NCBI RefSeq assembly: GCF_010727475.1
Contig: NZ_AP022567.1
Span: 4,464,001 to 4,528,000 of the forward strand
Length of the DNA: 64,000 nucleotides
Reading direction: 5' to 3'
DNA from: Mycolicibacterium mageritense
GTDB lineage: Bacteria; Actinomycetota; Actinomycetes; Mycobacteriales; Mycobacteriaceae
Of the stretch, positions 55,450 to 62,940 are shown one piece after another; position 1 is the first letter of the stretch; each line of letters begins with the position of its first letter. The notes beneath the pieces were generated by a model. It did not search any database, was not told the DNA's origin, and saw nothing but the letters and a program-made list of their open reading frames with translations. A program made the translations under genes and the position numbers.

Positions 55450-56034
55450 ATGCCCAAGCCCACCAAGGGTCCTCGCCTCGGCGGGTCGTCCTCGCACCAG
55501 AAGGCGCTGCTGGCCAACCTGGCCACCTCGCTGTTCGAGCACGGCCGGATCAAGACCACCGAGCCGAAGGCGCGGGCGTTGCGTCCGTACGCCGAGAAGC
55601 TGATCACCCACGCCAAGAAGGGGCAGCTGCACAACCGCCGCGAGGTGATGAAGAAGATCCGCGACAAGGATGTGGTCCACACCTTGTTCGCCGAGATCGC
55701 GCCCTTCTTCGCCGACCGCAACGGTGGCTACACCCGGATCATCAAGGTCGAGAACCGCAAGGGCGACAACGCCCCCATGGCGGTCATCGAGCTGGTCCGG
55801 GAGAAGACCGTGACCTCCGAGGCCGACCGGGCCCGCCGCGCCGCGGCGTCGCAGGCCAAGGCCGAAGAGGCCAAGGTTGAGGAGGCCAAGGTTGAGGAGG
55901 CCGACGAGGCTGCGTTGGCCGAGGAAGCCCCGGCCAACGAGGTCGAGGCCGAGGACGCTGCAGTCGCCGACGCCCAGACCGCCGAGGTCGAGGCCGAGGC
56001 CGACGCTCCGGCTGAGGATGACACCAAGTCCTGA
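55450..56034 (+). CDS. rplQ: 50S ribosomal protein L17 with acidic C-terminal tail
   Basis: A 194-residue L17. The conserved core is residues 1-118 ([47 protein letters not shown]). It then carries about 75 residues of Ala/Glu/Val-rich low-complexity sequence (repeats of [16 protein letters not shown]), typical of actinobacterial but not E. coli L17 (127 residues). ATG at 55450 with AGGAGA upstream. TruA follows with a 13-base gap. Confidence 0.97.
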   Translation: MPKPTKGPRLGGSSSHQKALLANLATSLFEHGRIKTTEPKARALRPYAEKLITHAKKGQLHNRREVMKKIRDKDVVHTLFAEIAPFFADRNGGYTRIIKVENRKGDNAPMAVIELVREKTVTSEADRARRAAASQAKAEEAKVEEAKVEEADEAALAEEAPANEVEAEDAAVADAQTAEVEAEADAPAEDDTKS

Positions 56035-56047
56035 GGACGCTCGTAAC

Positions 56048-56908
56048 GTGCCCGCCATCGACTCCGGTGGCGGGCACGTTCGTCTGCGGCTGGACATCGC
56101 CTACGACGGGACGGATTTCGCCGGCTGGGCGGTCCAGGAGGGACAGCGCACCGTCGCCGGAGTGATCGACGAGGCGATGTCGACGGTGTTCCGCACCCCG
56201 ATCGTCACGCGGACCGCGGGCCGCACCGACACCGGCGTACACGCCACGGGGCAGGTCGCGCACATCGACGTTCCCGTCGACGCGGTGCCGCACGCGTATC
56301 CGCGGACCACTCGCCCCGCGGATGCCGAATTCACCCCGCTGGTGCGTCGGCTGTCGCGGTTTCTGCCCGCCGACGTCACCGTGCGCGACATCACGCGTGC
56401 GCCAGCTGGTTTCGACGCCAGGTTCTCGGCGTTGCGCAGGCACTACGTCTACCGACTGAGCACCGCACCCTACGGCGTCGAGCCGCAGGAGGCCCGGTTC
56501 GTCACCCCGTGGTCACGTCCACTGGACGTCGACGCGATGACCGAGGCCGCTCGTGAGCTGTTGGGACTCAACGACTTCGCCGCGTTCTGCCGACACCGTC
56601 CCGGCGCCACCACGATCCGTGACCTGCAGCGGCTCGACTGGGTGCGTGACGGCGTGTACGTCACGGCCCACGTGACCGCGGATGCCTTCTGCTGGAACAT
56701 GGTCAGATCCCTGGTCGGTGCGCTGTTGAAGGTGGGGGAGGGGCGACGCACGCCGGACTGGGCCGCGCATCTGCTGTCCGAGACGAGCCGGTCGAGTGCG
56801 TTCGCCGCGGCGCCGGCGCGGGGGTTGACGCTCGTGCGCGTGGACTATCCGCCAGACGATCAGCTGGCTGCCAGGATCGGCGTCACCCGGGATCTGCGGA
56901 CACTCTGA
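56048..56908 (+). CDS. truA: tRNA pseudouridine(38-40) synthase
   Basis: A 286-residue enzyme that isomerises uridines 38-40 in tRNA anticodon stems. The catalytic aspartate is D61 in [14 protein letters not shown] at 56048 ([21 protein letters not shown]) with TGAGGA ten bases before; an in-frame ATG at 56020 overlaps the rplQ end and is the alternative. Last gene of the ribosomal operon; the cutinase array is convergent. Confidence 0.95.
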   Translation: MPAIDSGGGHVRLRLDIAYDGTDFAGWAVQEGQRTVAGVIDEAMSTVFRTPIVTRTAGRTDTGVHATGQVAHIDVPVDAVPHAYPRTTRPADAEFTPLVRRLSRFLPADVTVRDITRAPAGFDARFSALRRHYVYRLSTAPYGVEPQEARFVTPWSRPLDVDAMTEAARELLGLNDFAAFCRHRPGATTIRDLQRLDWVRDGVYVTAHVTADAFCWNMVRSLVGALLKVGEGRRTPDWAAHLLSETSRSSAFAAAPARGLTLVRVDYPPDDQLAARIGVTRDLRTL

Positions 56909-56937
56909 GCGGCTCCGACAAATCGGTTGCCGGCCCT

Positions 56938-57600
56938 TCAGATCCGCGCGGAGACGAATCTGGCTGCCTGTGCCACCATGCCCGAGCGGATGTAGCCGGG
57001 CGCCAGGTGATCCGCCCATCCCGCCTGCCACTTGTACGGGCTGCTCGGGTTGCACACCGGATCGTCGGAGTGGCACAGGTCGATGGTGCGGTTCTGGTAG
57101 GTCGGGCTCAGCGCCGTGATCGGTACGGCCCAGTTGGCGCCGTTGCCGAACAACGCGACCGCCGCGATGTGCCGGTCGGTGCCCCGCGGCAGCGGGTTGT
57201 TGAAGGTGAACGCCGAAATAGGCATCGCGAGAACGAGATCCGTCGCGGCGGCACCCAACGAGTAGCCGCCGAGGACGAGCTTGGTTCTCGGACATTTGCG
57301 GGACATCAACTGAACCCGTCGGCTCATGTCGTTGGCGGCCATGTCGACCTGGGTGTCGGCCGGGTAGTTCACCGGATAGAGGCTGATGTTCGGGCCCCGC
57401 AGGGTGCGCAACGCGTTGACGAAGGCAGCGCCGACCTGTCCGGGACCTGGGGGCTCCATGCGGCCGCGGGCGAACACCACCTCGACCGGCGGGCACCCGG
57501 CGGCGCTCGCAGTGCCGATCATGCTGGGCGACGCCGTCATTGGCACCGCGACGGCAGTCAGGGCGATGATCAGTGCGGCCGACATTCGACGGCCAATCAC
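56938..57600 (-). CDS. Cutinase-family esterase, copy 4 of 4
   Basis: A 220-residue secreted alpha/beta hydrolase. N-terminal signal peptide (about residues 1-34, ending ASAAG). Nucleophile S114 in GGYSLGAAATD; acid in LCHSDDPVC; histidine in ADHLAPGYI. The cysteine pair around CPPVEVVFARG and CPRTK fits the family disulphide. Cutinase-like proteins of mycobacteria hydrolyse esters, phospholipids or mycolyl lipids. Last copy of a tandem set; convergent to truA. Confidence 0.9.
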   Translation of the reverse strand: MIGRRMSAALIIALTAVAVPMTASPSMIGTASAAGCPPVEVVFARGRMEPPGPGQVGAAFVNALRTLRGPNISLYPVNYPADTQVDMAANDMSRRVQLMSRKCPRTKLVLGGYSLGAAATDLVLAMPISAFTFNNPLPRGTDRHIAAVALFGNGANWAVPITALSPTYQNRTIDLCHSDDPVCNPSSPYKWQAGWADHLAPGYIRSGMVAQAARFVSARI

Positions 57601-57678
57601 GCATCTGATGGTATTGACGATCGCGTCGAGAATAGGTGCCGGTCCGGCAACGATCCGGCGACGAAGTGGCTCAGCGGG

Positions 57679-58371
57679 TCAGAGCCGCCCCGCCACGAAG
57701 TCCGCTGCCTGGTTCACCATTCCGCCGTCGATGTAGGCCCCCGCGAGGTGATCGGGCCAGTTGTTGCGCCAGGTGTCGGGATCCGCGGGGTTGCAGATCG
57801 GGTCGGCGCCGTGGCACAGCTCGATGGTCCGGTCGCGGTAGACGGGGCTGAAATTGGAGATGGGGCCGACCCAGGCCGCCCCGTTCCCGAACAGGGCGAT
57901 GGCCGCGATGTGGTCGGCCGCCCCGGCGGGCAACGGGCTCTTGAACCCGAAACCGGTGAACGGCACGGCCAGTACGACATCGGCGACCGCAGCGCCCAGC
58001 GAGTACCCGCCGAGCACGAGCCGGGTGTTCGGGCAGCTGTCCATCATGTACTGGATGTGCTGGCTCATGTCGTTGGCGCCGATGTCGACCTCGGTGTCGG
58101 CCGGGTACTTCACGGCGTAGACACTCACGTTCTTGTCGGTCCGCGATCGCACCGCGTTGACGAACGCGTTGCCGAGCGTGCCGACGCCCGCCGGTTCGGT
58201 GCGGCCACGCGCGAACACTATCTCGACATCGCTGCACGGCGCGGCCTGGGCGCTCGGCAGGCCGGCCGACACGATCACGGGCGTGAGCGGCAGGACGGCG
58301 GCGACTGCCATCACGACAGCGGCCACACAGAACCATCGGCGGAACCGGCCGCGGGTAGAAAGTTTGACCAC
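57679..58371 (-). CDS. Cutinase-family esterase, copy 3 of 4
   Basis: A 230-residue paralogue with a long N-terminal signal anchor (about 1-44, RRWFCVAAVVMAVAAVLPLTPVI), S124 in GGYSLGAAVAD, acid in LCHGADPIC and histidine in PDHLAGAYI. It is closest to copy 4 (shared NYPADT/KYPADT region, HIAAxALFGNGA). Secreted. GTG at 58371. Confidence 0.9.
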   Translation of the reverse strand: MVKLSTRGRFRRWFCVAAVVMAVAAVLPLTPVIVSAGLPSAQAAPCSDVEIVFARGRTEPAGVGTLGNAFVNAVRSRTDKNVSVYAVKYPADTEVDIGANDMSQHIQYMMDSCPNTRLVLGGYSLGAAVADVVLAVPFTGFGFKSPLPAGAADHIAAIALFGNGAAWVGPISNFSPVYRDRTIELCHGADPICNPADPDTWRNNWPDHLAGAYIDGGMVNQAADFVAGRL

Positions 58372-58423
58372 CTAGGCGATCGTAGCGGAGAAATTGACGG
58401 CGCTGCCGATGTTGGCGTGTGGT

Positions 58424-59077
58424 CTACAGCAGTCCCGCGACGAAGTTGGCGGCGTCGTTGGCCGGACCCTCGTAGGCGCGGTGCGCAGGCACGCTGTCGC
58501 CGTCGGTGCACACCGGATCGTTGGGGTTGCACAGGTCGATCGCCCTGCTGCCGTAGACCGGGCTCGAGGTCAGCGGCAGGCCCAGTTTCGCCGAAGGGTT
58601 GCCGAAGACCGCGACAGCCGCGATGTGGTCGGGAGCGTTGGGCGGCAGCGGCGCGTTGAAGCCGACCGCCGGGAACGGAACCGCGGCGATGACGTCGATC
58701 ACCGCGGCGCCCTGCGAGTAGCCGCCGAGCACGAGCCGCGTGTTGGGGCAGTTCTCCATCATCCACTGGACGTGACCGCTGGCGTCGTTGGCGCCGTTGG
58801 CTGCCGCGAGGAAGTCGTAGCTGGCCGGGTAGTTGACGGCGTAGGCACCCACCGATCGGCCGCCGACCTTGTTGCGCAGCGCGCTGACGAAGGCGTTGCC
58901 GATGCGGCCGAGCCCGGGGGAATCGTTGGTGCCTCGAGCGAAGACCACCTCGATGTCGGGGCAATCGGCCGCCGACGCCACGCTGGGCGTCAGTACCGGA
59001 GTGATGAGAGCGCCCGCGACAGCGAGCGCGGCGGATGCGACGAGCAGGCTGCAACGACGAACAAGATCAATGGCCAC
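58424..59077 (-). CDS. Cutinase-family esterase, copy 2 of 4
   Basis: A 217-residue paralogue with a signal peptide (about 1-37), S121 in GGYSQGAAVID, acid in LCNPNDPVC and the histidine in VPAHRAYEG. It is closest to copy 1 (shared PASYDFLAAAxGAND and GTNDxPGLGR blocks). Secreted. The 52-base gap to copy 3 shows no clear terminator. Confidence 0.9.
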   Translation of the reverse strand: MAIDLVRRCSLLVASAALAVAGALITPVLTPSVASAADCPDIEVVFARGTNDSPGLGRIGNAFVSALRNKVGGRSVGAYAVNYPASYDFLAAANGANDASGHVQWMMENCPNTRLVLGGYSQGAAVIDVIAAVPFPAVGFNAPLPPNAPDHIAAVAVFGNPSAKLGLPLTSSPVYGSRAIDLCNPNDPVCTDGDSVPAHRAYEGPANDAANFVAGLL

Positions 59078-59101
59078 ACCAAATCCTAGCTTCCGAAGTT
59101 G

Positions 59102-59776
59102 CTAAACGATGCCTGCGACGAAATTGGCGGCCTGATCCGTCAGGCCCGCCGTCACGTAATCGCTGTGCGCGAACGGATTCCGGCCACGCGAGCAGATGGG
59201 ATCACCGTCCTTGCAGAGATCAATGGCCTTGCCACCGAACACCGACGACGTGATCGGGTTGCCGAACTTCGTGGCCGGGTTGCCGAACACGGCCACGGCG
59301 GCGACCTGGGGTACCAGGCTGCCCTCCAGCGGGGGCGCCGAGCCGATCTCACCGACCCTGTTGCCGAGCGGCGGGATGCCGGCCAGCATGTCGACGACTG
59401 CCGCGCCCTGGGAGTAACCGCCGAGCACCACGCGCGTGGACGGGCACGTGGCCGCCAGGGTGGAGATGCGGGCAGCGGCGTCGTTGGCGCCGTCGGCGGC
59501 CGCCAGGAAGTCGTAGCTCGCGGGGTAGTTGACCGCGTACGTGGACACCGTGCGGCCGCCGAGCCGGGACGACAACGCGTCGGCGAAGGCCTGCCCGGGC
59601 CGTCCGAGACCGGGGGCATCGTTGGTGCCGCGGGCGAAGATGACCTCGACGTCGGAACACGGTTCGGCCGCGGCCGGCGCGGCGACAGCCAGCGGCAGGG
59701 CCGCGCTGACCAGTGTCGATGCGATTGCGGCCACCCGGGCCGATTTCCGGAGGAGACTCACGGACGACATCGTCAC
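59102..59776 (-). CDS. Cutinase-family esterase, copy 1 of 4
   Basis: A 224-residue paralogue, first in the tandem set. Signal peptide about 1-37, S122 in GGYSQGAAVVD, acid in LCKDGDPIC, histidine in PFAHSDYV. GTG at 59776 or the ATG two codons later (59770). A perfect palindrome TTAGCCGCGGCTAA lies 9 bases upstream, overlapping the EamA stop codon. Corresponds in position to M. tuberculosis Rv3451-Rv3452 next to ESX-4. Confidence 0.9.
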   Translation of the reverse strand: MTMSSVSLLRKSARVAAIASTLVSAALPLAVAAPAAAEPCSDVEVIFARGTNDAPGLGRPGQAFADALSSRLGGRTVSTYAVNYPASYDFLAAADGANDAAARISTLAATCPSTRVVLGGYSQGAAVVDMLAGIPPLGNRVGEIGSAPPLEGSLVPQVAAVAVFGNPATKFGNPITSSVFGGKAIDLCKDGDPICSRGRNPFAHSDYVTAGLTDQAANFVAGIV

Positions 59777-59785
59777 ACAAAATGG

Positions 59786-59799
59786 TTAGCCGCGGCTAA
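59786..59799. promoter_or_regulatory. Perfect palindrome TTAGCCGCGGCTAA
   Basis: A 14-base perfect palindrome between the EamA stop codon (which it includes) and the first cutinase start. It could be an operator of the cutinase set or a compact RNA hairpin at the end of the EamA message. Confidence 0.4.
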
Positions 59800-60833
59800 T
59801 CGTTTGCCCGATCTGTCGTCTCTCGGATCGCCATGTCGGGCCAGCTCGCCAGCTCGAGCTGACCGGCGCCGTCCGAATCCGCCTGCTCGCTGCGGTCGCC
59901 CTGGCGGGCCAGCGCGAGGCCCACAAGGACCACGGCGCCGCCGATCGCCTGGCTGACGGTGATGGCCTCACCGAGCAGGATCCAGGCCGCCAGGACGGCG
60001 AACATGACCTCGGACAGCCCCACCAGCGACGCGAAGCGAGGCTTGAGGCGGGCGATGCCGAGGATGCCCAGCAGATAGGCGATGGCGGTCGGGATCAGGC
60101 CGAGCGCGATCACCGGAACCAGCCACGATGTGGTGAAACCGGCGATGACGACGGAATTGGCGGTGAAGGCCAGCGGCATGACGCCGGTCACGCCGAGCAC
60201 CGCGACGGCCGCGGCGCCGACGATCAGCCCGCCCGTGGCCAGGCTGATCGGGTTCAGTCCGGCGTCGCCGTCCGTCGCGACATTGCCGGACATCATGAAG
60301 TAGCACGCTGCGCACACGGCCGCGGCCAGGCCCCAGCCCACGCCGACGATGTTGATGTGTGCTCCGGTAAACACGTTGAGCACCAGCATGATTCCGGCCA
60401 CAGCCAGCGCGACGCCCGCGAAGGTCATGGTGCTCGGCCTGCGCCGCGTGGTGGCCCACACCCAGGCCACGACGAGCACGGGCGCGGTGTACTCCAGCAG
60501 CAGGGCCACACCGACGGACAGGTGCGCGACGGCGTTGTAGTAGAAGAGCTGCGCGCCGGCGATCGGTACGAGGCCGTAGATCAGCACGGTCCGGGAATGA
60601 TGGATGACCTCGCGCACCCAGCCGGGACGGACCATGCCGGCGAAGACGGCCATTGCGAGTGCACCGCCCGCGAGCCGCGCGGTGACCGCTGCGGTCGGGC
60701 TCCACCCGGCCTCCATGAGAGCCTTGGCGAAGGGGCCCGATGATCCGAACGCGAGCGCGGAGCTCACTGCGAACAGCAGTCCGAGCCGGAACTGCTTGTC
60801 GGCAGGCAGACGGTTCAGCTGGGTTGTGGTCAT
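59796..60833 (-). CDS. EamA/DMT-superfamily transporter
   Basis: A 345-residue membrane protein with about ten hydrophobic segments and two EamA repeats (first: GLLFAVSSALAFGSSGPFAKALMEAGWSP; second: GLSEVMFAVLAAWILLGEAITVSQAIGG). A hydrophilic C-terminal tail of about 35 residues is present. Probably exports a small molecule. Divergent from the CGNR regulator over 87 bases holding an imperfect palindrome. ATG at 60833; CCGGGAGG upstream. Confidence 0.86.
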   Translation of the reverse strand: MTTTQLNRLPADKQFRLGLLFAVSSALAFGSSGPFAKALMEAGWSPTAAVTARLAGGALAMAVFAGMVRPGWVREVIHHSRTVLIYGLVPIAGAQLFYYNAVAHLSVGVALLLEYTAPVLVVAWVWATTRRRPSTMTFAGVALAVAGIMLVLNVFTGAHINIVGVGWGLAAAVCAACYFMMSGNVATDGDAGLNPISLATGGLIVGAAAVAVLGVTGVMPLAFTANSVVIAGFTTSWLVPVIALGLIPTAIAYLLGILGIARLKPRFASLVGLSEVMFAVLAAWILLGEAITVSQAIGGAVVLVGLALARQGDRSEQADSDGAGQLELASWPDMAIRETTDRAND

Positions 60834-60875
60834 CGGTACACCTCCCGGGGGATGTAATGAGTAAAATGGATTTTG

Positions 60876-60897
60876 GTAGTGACAGTACTGACGCTAC
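60876..60897. promoter_or_regulatory. Imperfect 22-base palindrome before the CGNR regulator
   Basis: GTAG (60876-60879) and CTAC (60894-60897) flank a perfect CAGTACTG core (60883-60890); only four of 22 positions (two pairs) are unsymmetric. It sits in the divergent gap between the EamA transporter and the CGNR gene and is a good operator candidate for the latter. Confidence 0.5.
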
Positions 60898-60920
60898 GGT
60901 GAGGCGTCGTCAGGAGTCAA

Positions 60921-61472
60921 ATGCTTTTTACATATGACACGGAACTCACACTCAGGGCCGCGGCCGAGTTGGTCAACAGCGACCGCGTGGACGGCGAACA
61001 GCTCGCCGACCTGGCAGCCCTGGACGTCTACCTGAACAGCTTCGGATGGACGGGACGCCGTGACCGCGACGATGCCGAGCTGCGGTCGGTGCACCGGCTG
61101 CGCGCCCGCCTGGGCGATATCTGGGCCGCGACCGATGACGAGGAAGCCACCGTGGAAAAGGTCAACGCACTGTTGCGGGAGACCAAGGCGTCGCCGTGGC
61201 TGACCCGGCACGTGGAGAACCCCGACTGGCATCTGCATCTGGGTGCCCCCGACGACCCGCTGTCGCAGCGCATGGGCGCCGAGATCGCGATGGCATTGGC
61301 CGACCTGATCCGCGGCGGTGAACTGCGCCGGCTGAAGGTGTGTGCGGCACCGGACTGCACGGCTGTGCTGACCGATCTGTCGCGCAACCGGTCGAAGATC
61401 TTCTGTGACACCGGAAACTGCGGCAACCGGCAGCATGTGGCGGCCTACCGCCAACGGCAACGCGAGGAGTAG
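60921..61472 (+). CDS. CGNR zinc-finger regulator (ABATE-type)
   Basis: A 183-residue protein with an N-terminal helical ABATE-like domain (about 5-135) and a C-terminal CGNR zinc finger: C141, C146, C162 and C167 followed by GNR, as in LKVCAAPDCTAVL and FCDTGNCGNRQHV. Such proteins act as stress-linked DNA-binding regulators. ATG at 60921 with CAGGAG 4 bases before. Its divergent partner is the EamA transporter, so it probably controls export. Confidence 0.86.
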   Translation: MLFTYDTELTLRAAAELVNSDRVDGEQLADLAALDVYLNSFGWTGRRDRDDAELRSVHRLRARLGDIWAATDDEEATVEKVNALLRETKASPWLTRHVENPDWHLHLGAPDDPLSQRMGAEIAMALADLIRGGELRRLKVCAAPDCTAVLTDLSRNRSKIFCDTGNCGNRQHVAAYRQRQREE

Positions 61473-61539
61473 GGCTCCGCACGAAAATCCCTGCCAGAGG
61501 ATCGTTTCGAACCGGGTTAAGGTGGTTGCCGGGGGACAT

Positions 61540-62940
61540 ATGGCACGGGAACCGGCGACTCGGTTGCAGCTCAGCGGTCATCGCTTTCTGCTTCGGCGCA
61601 CCGCGCATGCGCTGGTCCGCGGCGACGCCACGATGGTCGACGATCCGCTTCGCGCGCAGTCGATCTCGTTCGCAAGTGGATGTGCGCTCGCGGTCGTCGC
61701 GGTCGTCGCGTTCCTCGTACTCGCGTTCGTCCGTCCGGGTACCGCGCTGGGCAGCGCGCCGATCTTGATCTCCCCGAAATCCGGCGCGCTGTACGTGCAG
61801 ATCGACGGCGTAGTGCACCCGGTGCTCAACCTGGCGTCGGCCCGGCTCGTCACCGGTGCAGCCGCCGACCCGCAACCGGTCGGCGACGGCGCACTCGCGA
61901 CGGCACGCCGGGGGCCGCTCGTAGGTATTCCCGGGGCGCCGGCGCGTATCGGTCCTCCTCTGGCGCTCGACGAATCCGGTTGGGCGGTGTGCGATGTCGC
62001 CGATCCCGTGGGCACGGTGCTCGTCGCGGGCCGCCCGCACCCCGGCTTTCGGCAGTTGCGCCGCGGTCAGTCGCTGCTCGTGGTGGCACGCGACGAAGGA
62101 GCCGCCAACACCTACCTGCTGTTCGACGGCGTGCGGGCCCGCGTCGATCTTCGTGACATCGCCGCGGTCAGGGCCTTGAGAATGGAAGATGTTGCACCGC
62201 TGTCTGTTTCGCGCGCCTTGCTGGACAGTGTGCCCGAGGTGGCCGCCGTCAGGGCGCCGAGCATCGCCGCGGCGGGCACACCCGGGCCGCCTGTGCTGGA
62301 CGGGCTCGGGGTGGGCACCGTGATACGCGTGGTCCGGGCCGACGGCGTCGAGTTCTACGTGGTGCTGACAACCGGGCTGCAACGCGTCGGCCAGGTGGCC
62401 GCCGATCTCATCCGGTTCACGGTTCCGCAACCGGCCGGTCAGCCACCCGAGATCGCCGCGGCCACCGTGGCGAAAGTTCCGTTCGTGCACGAACTGCCTG
62501 TGGGCACGCTACCCGAGCGGGTGCAGGCGGGTGGTGCCGCGGTGCGGTGCGCGGGCTGGGATCCGCGCGGATCGACCACGAAAACCACGTTGTACACGGC
62601 TGATTCGTTATCCGGCGCGGCGGTGACGGTCGAGCTCGCGCAGCACGACGGCGCAGGTCCGAACCTCGACCACGTCAGCATCCCCGCTGGGCGCAGCGCG
62701 CTGGTGCGGGCGACCGGCCTGGCCGGTGACACGGTGGCCGGATCGCTCTATCTGGTCGACGATCTCGGTGTGCTCTACGGAGTGCACGACGACGATGCCG
62801 CGAAGCGCCTCGGACTACCACTGCCCGCGGTGCCTGGCCCGTGGCCCATGCTCAGGCTGCTGCCGGCCGGCCCGGAACTGAGCCGCGACGGCGCGTCAGT
62901 CGTCCGTGACGGGTTGACCGCCGGAAGCGCCGCGCCGTAA
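61540..62940 (+). CDS. eccB4: ESX-4 type VII secretion protein EccB4
   Basis: A 466-residue core component of the ESX-4 inner-membrane complex. A cytosolic N-terminus (residues 1-40, REPATRLQLSGHRFLLRRTAHALVRGD) is followed by one membrane helix (about 43-66, ISFASGCALAVVAVVAFLVLAF) and a large periplasmic R-repeat domain. ATG at 61540 (MAREPATR); earlier in-frame starts lie in the gap. Its 3' end overlaps convergent mycP4 by 45 bases. Identified by gene order next to cutinases, as in M. tuberculosis Rv3450c. Confidence 0.94.
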   Translation: MAREPATRLQLSGHRFLLRRTAHALVRGDATMVDDPLRAQSISFASGCALAVVAVVAFLVLAFVRPGTALGSAPILISPKSGALYVQIDGVVHPVLNLASARLVTGAAADPQPVGDGALATARRGPLVGIPGAPARIGPPLALDESGWAVCDVADPVGTVLVAGRPHPGFRQLRRGQSLLVVARDEGAANTYLLFDGVRARVDLRDIAAVRALRMEDVAPLSVSRALLDSVPEVAAVRAPSIAAAGTPGPPVLDGLGVGTVIRVVRADGVEFYVVLTTGLQRVGQVAADLIRFTVPQPAGQPPEIAAATVAKVPFVHELPVGTLPERVQAGGAAVRCAGWDPRGSTTKTTLYTADSLSGAAVTVELAQHDGAGPNLDHVSIPAGRSALVRATGLAGDTVAGSLYLVDDLGVLYGVHDDDAAKRLGLPLPAVPGPWPMLRLLPAGPELSRDGASVVRDGLTAGSAAP

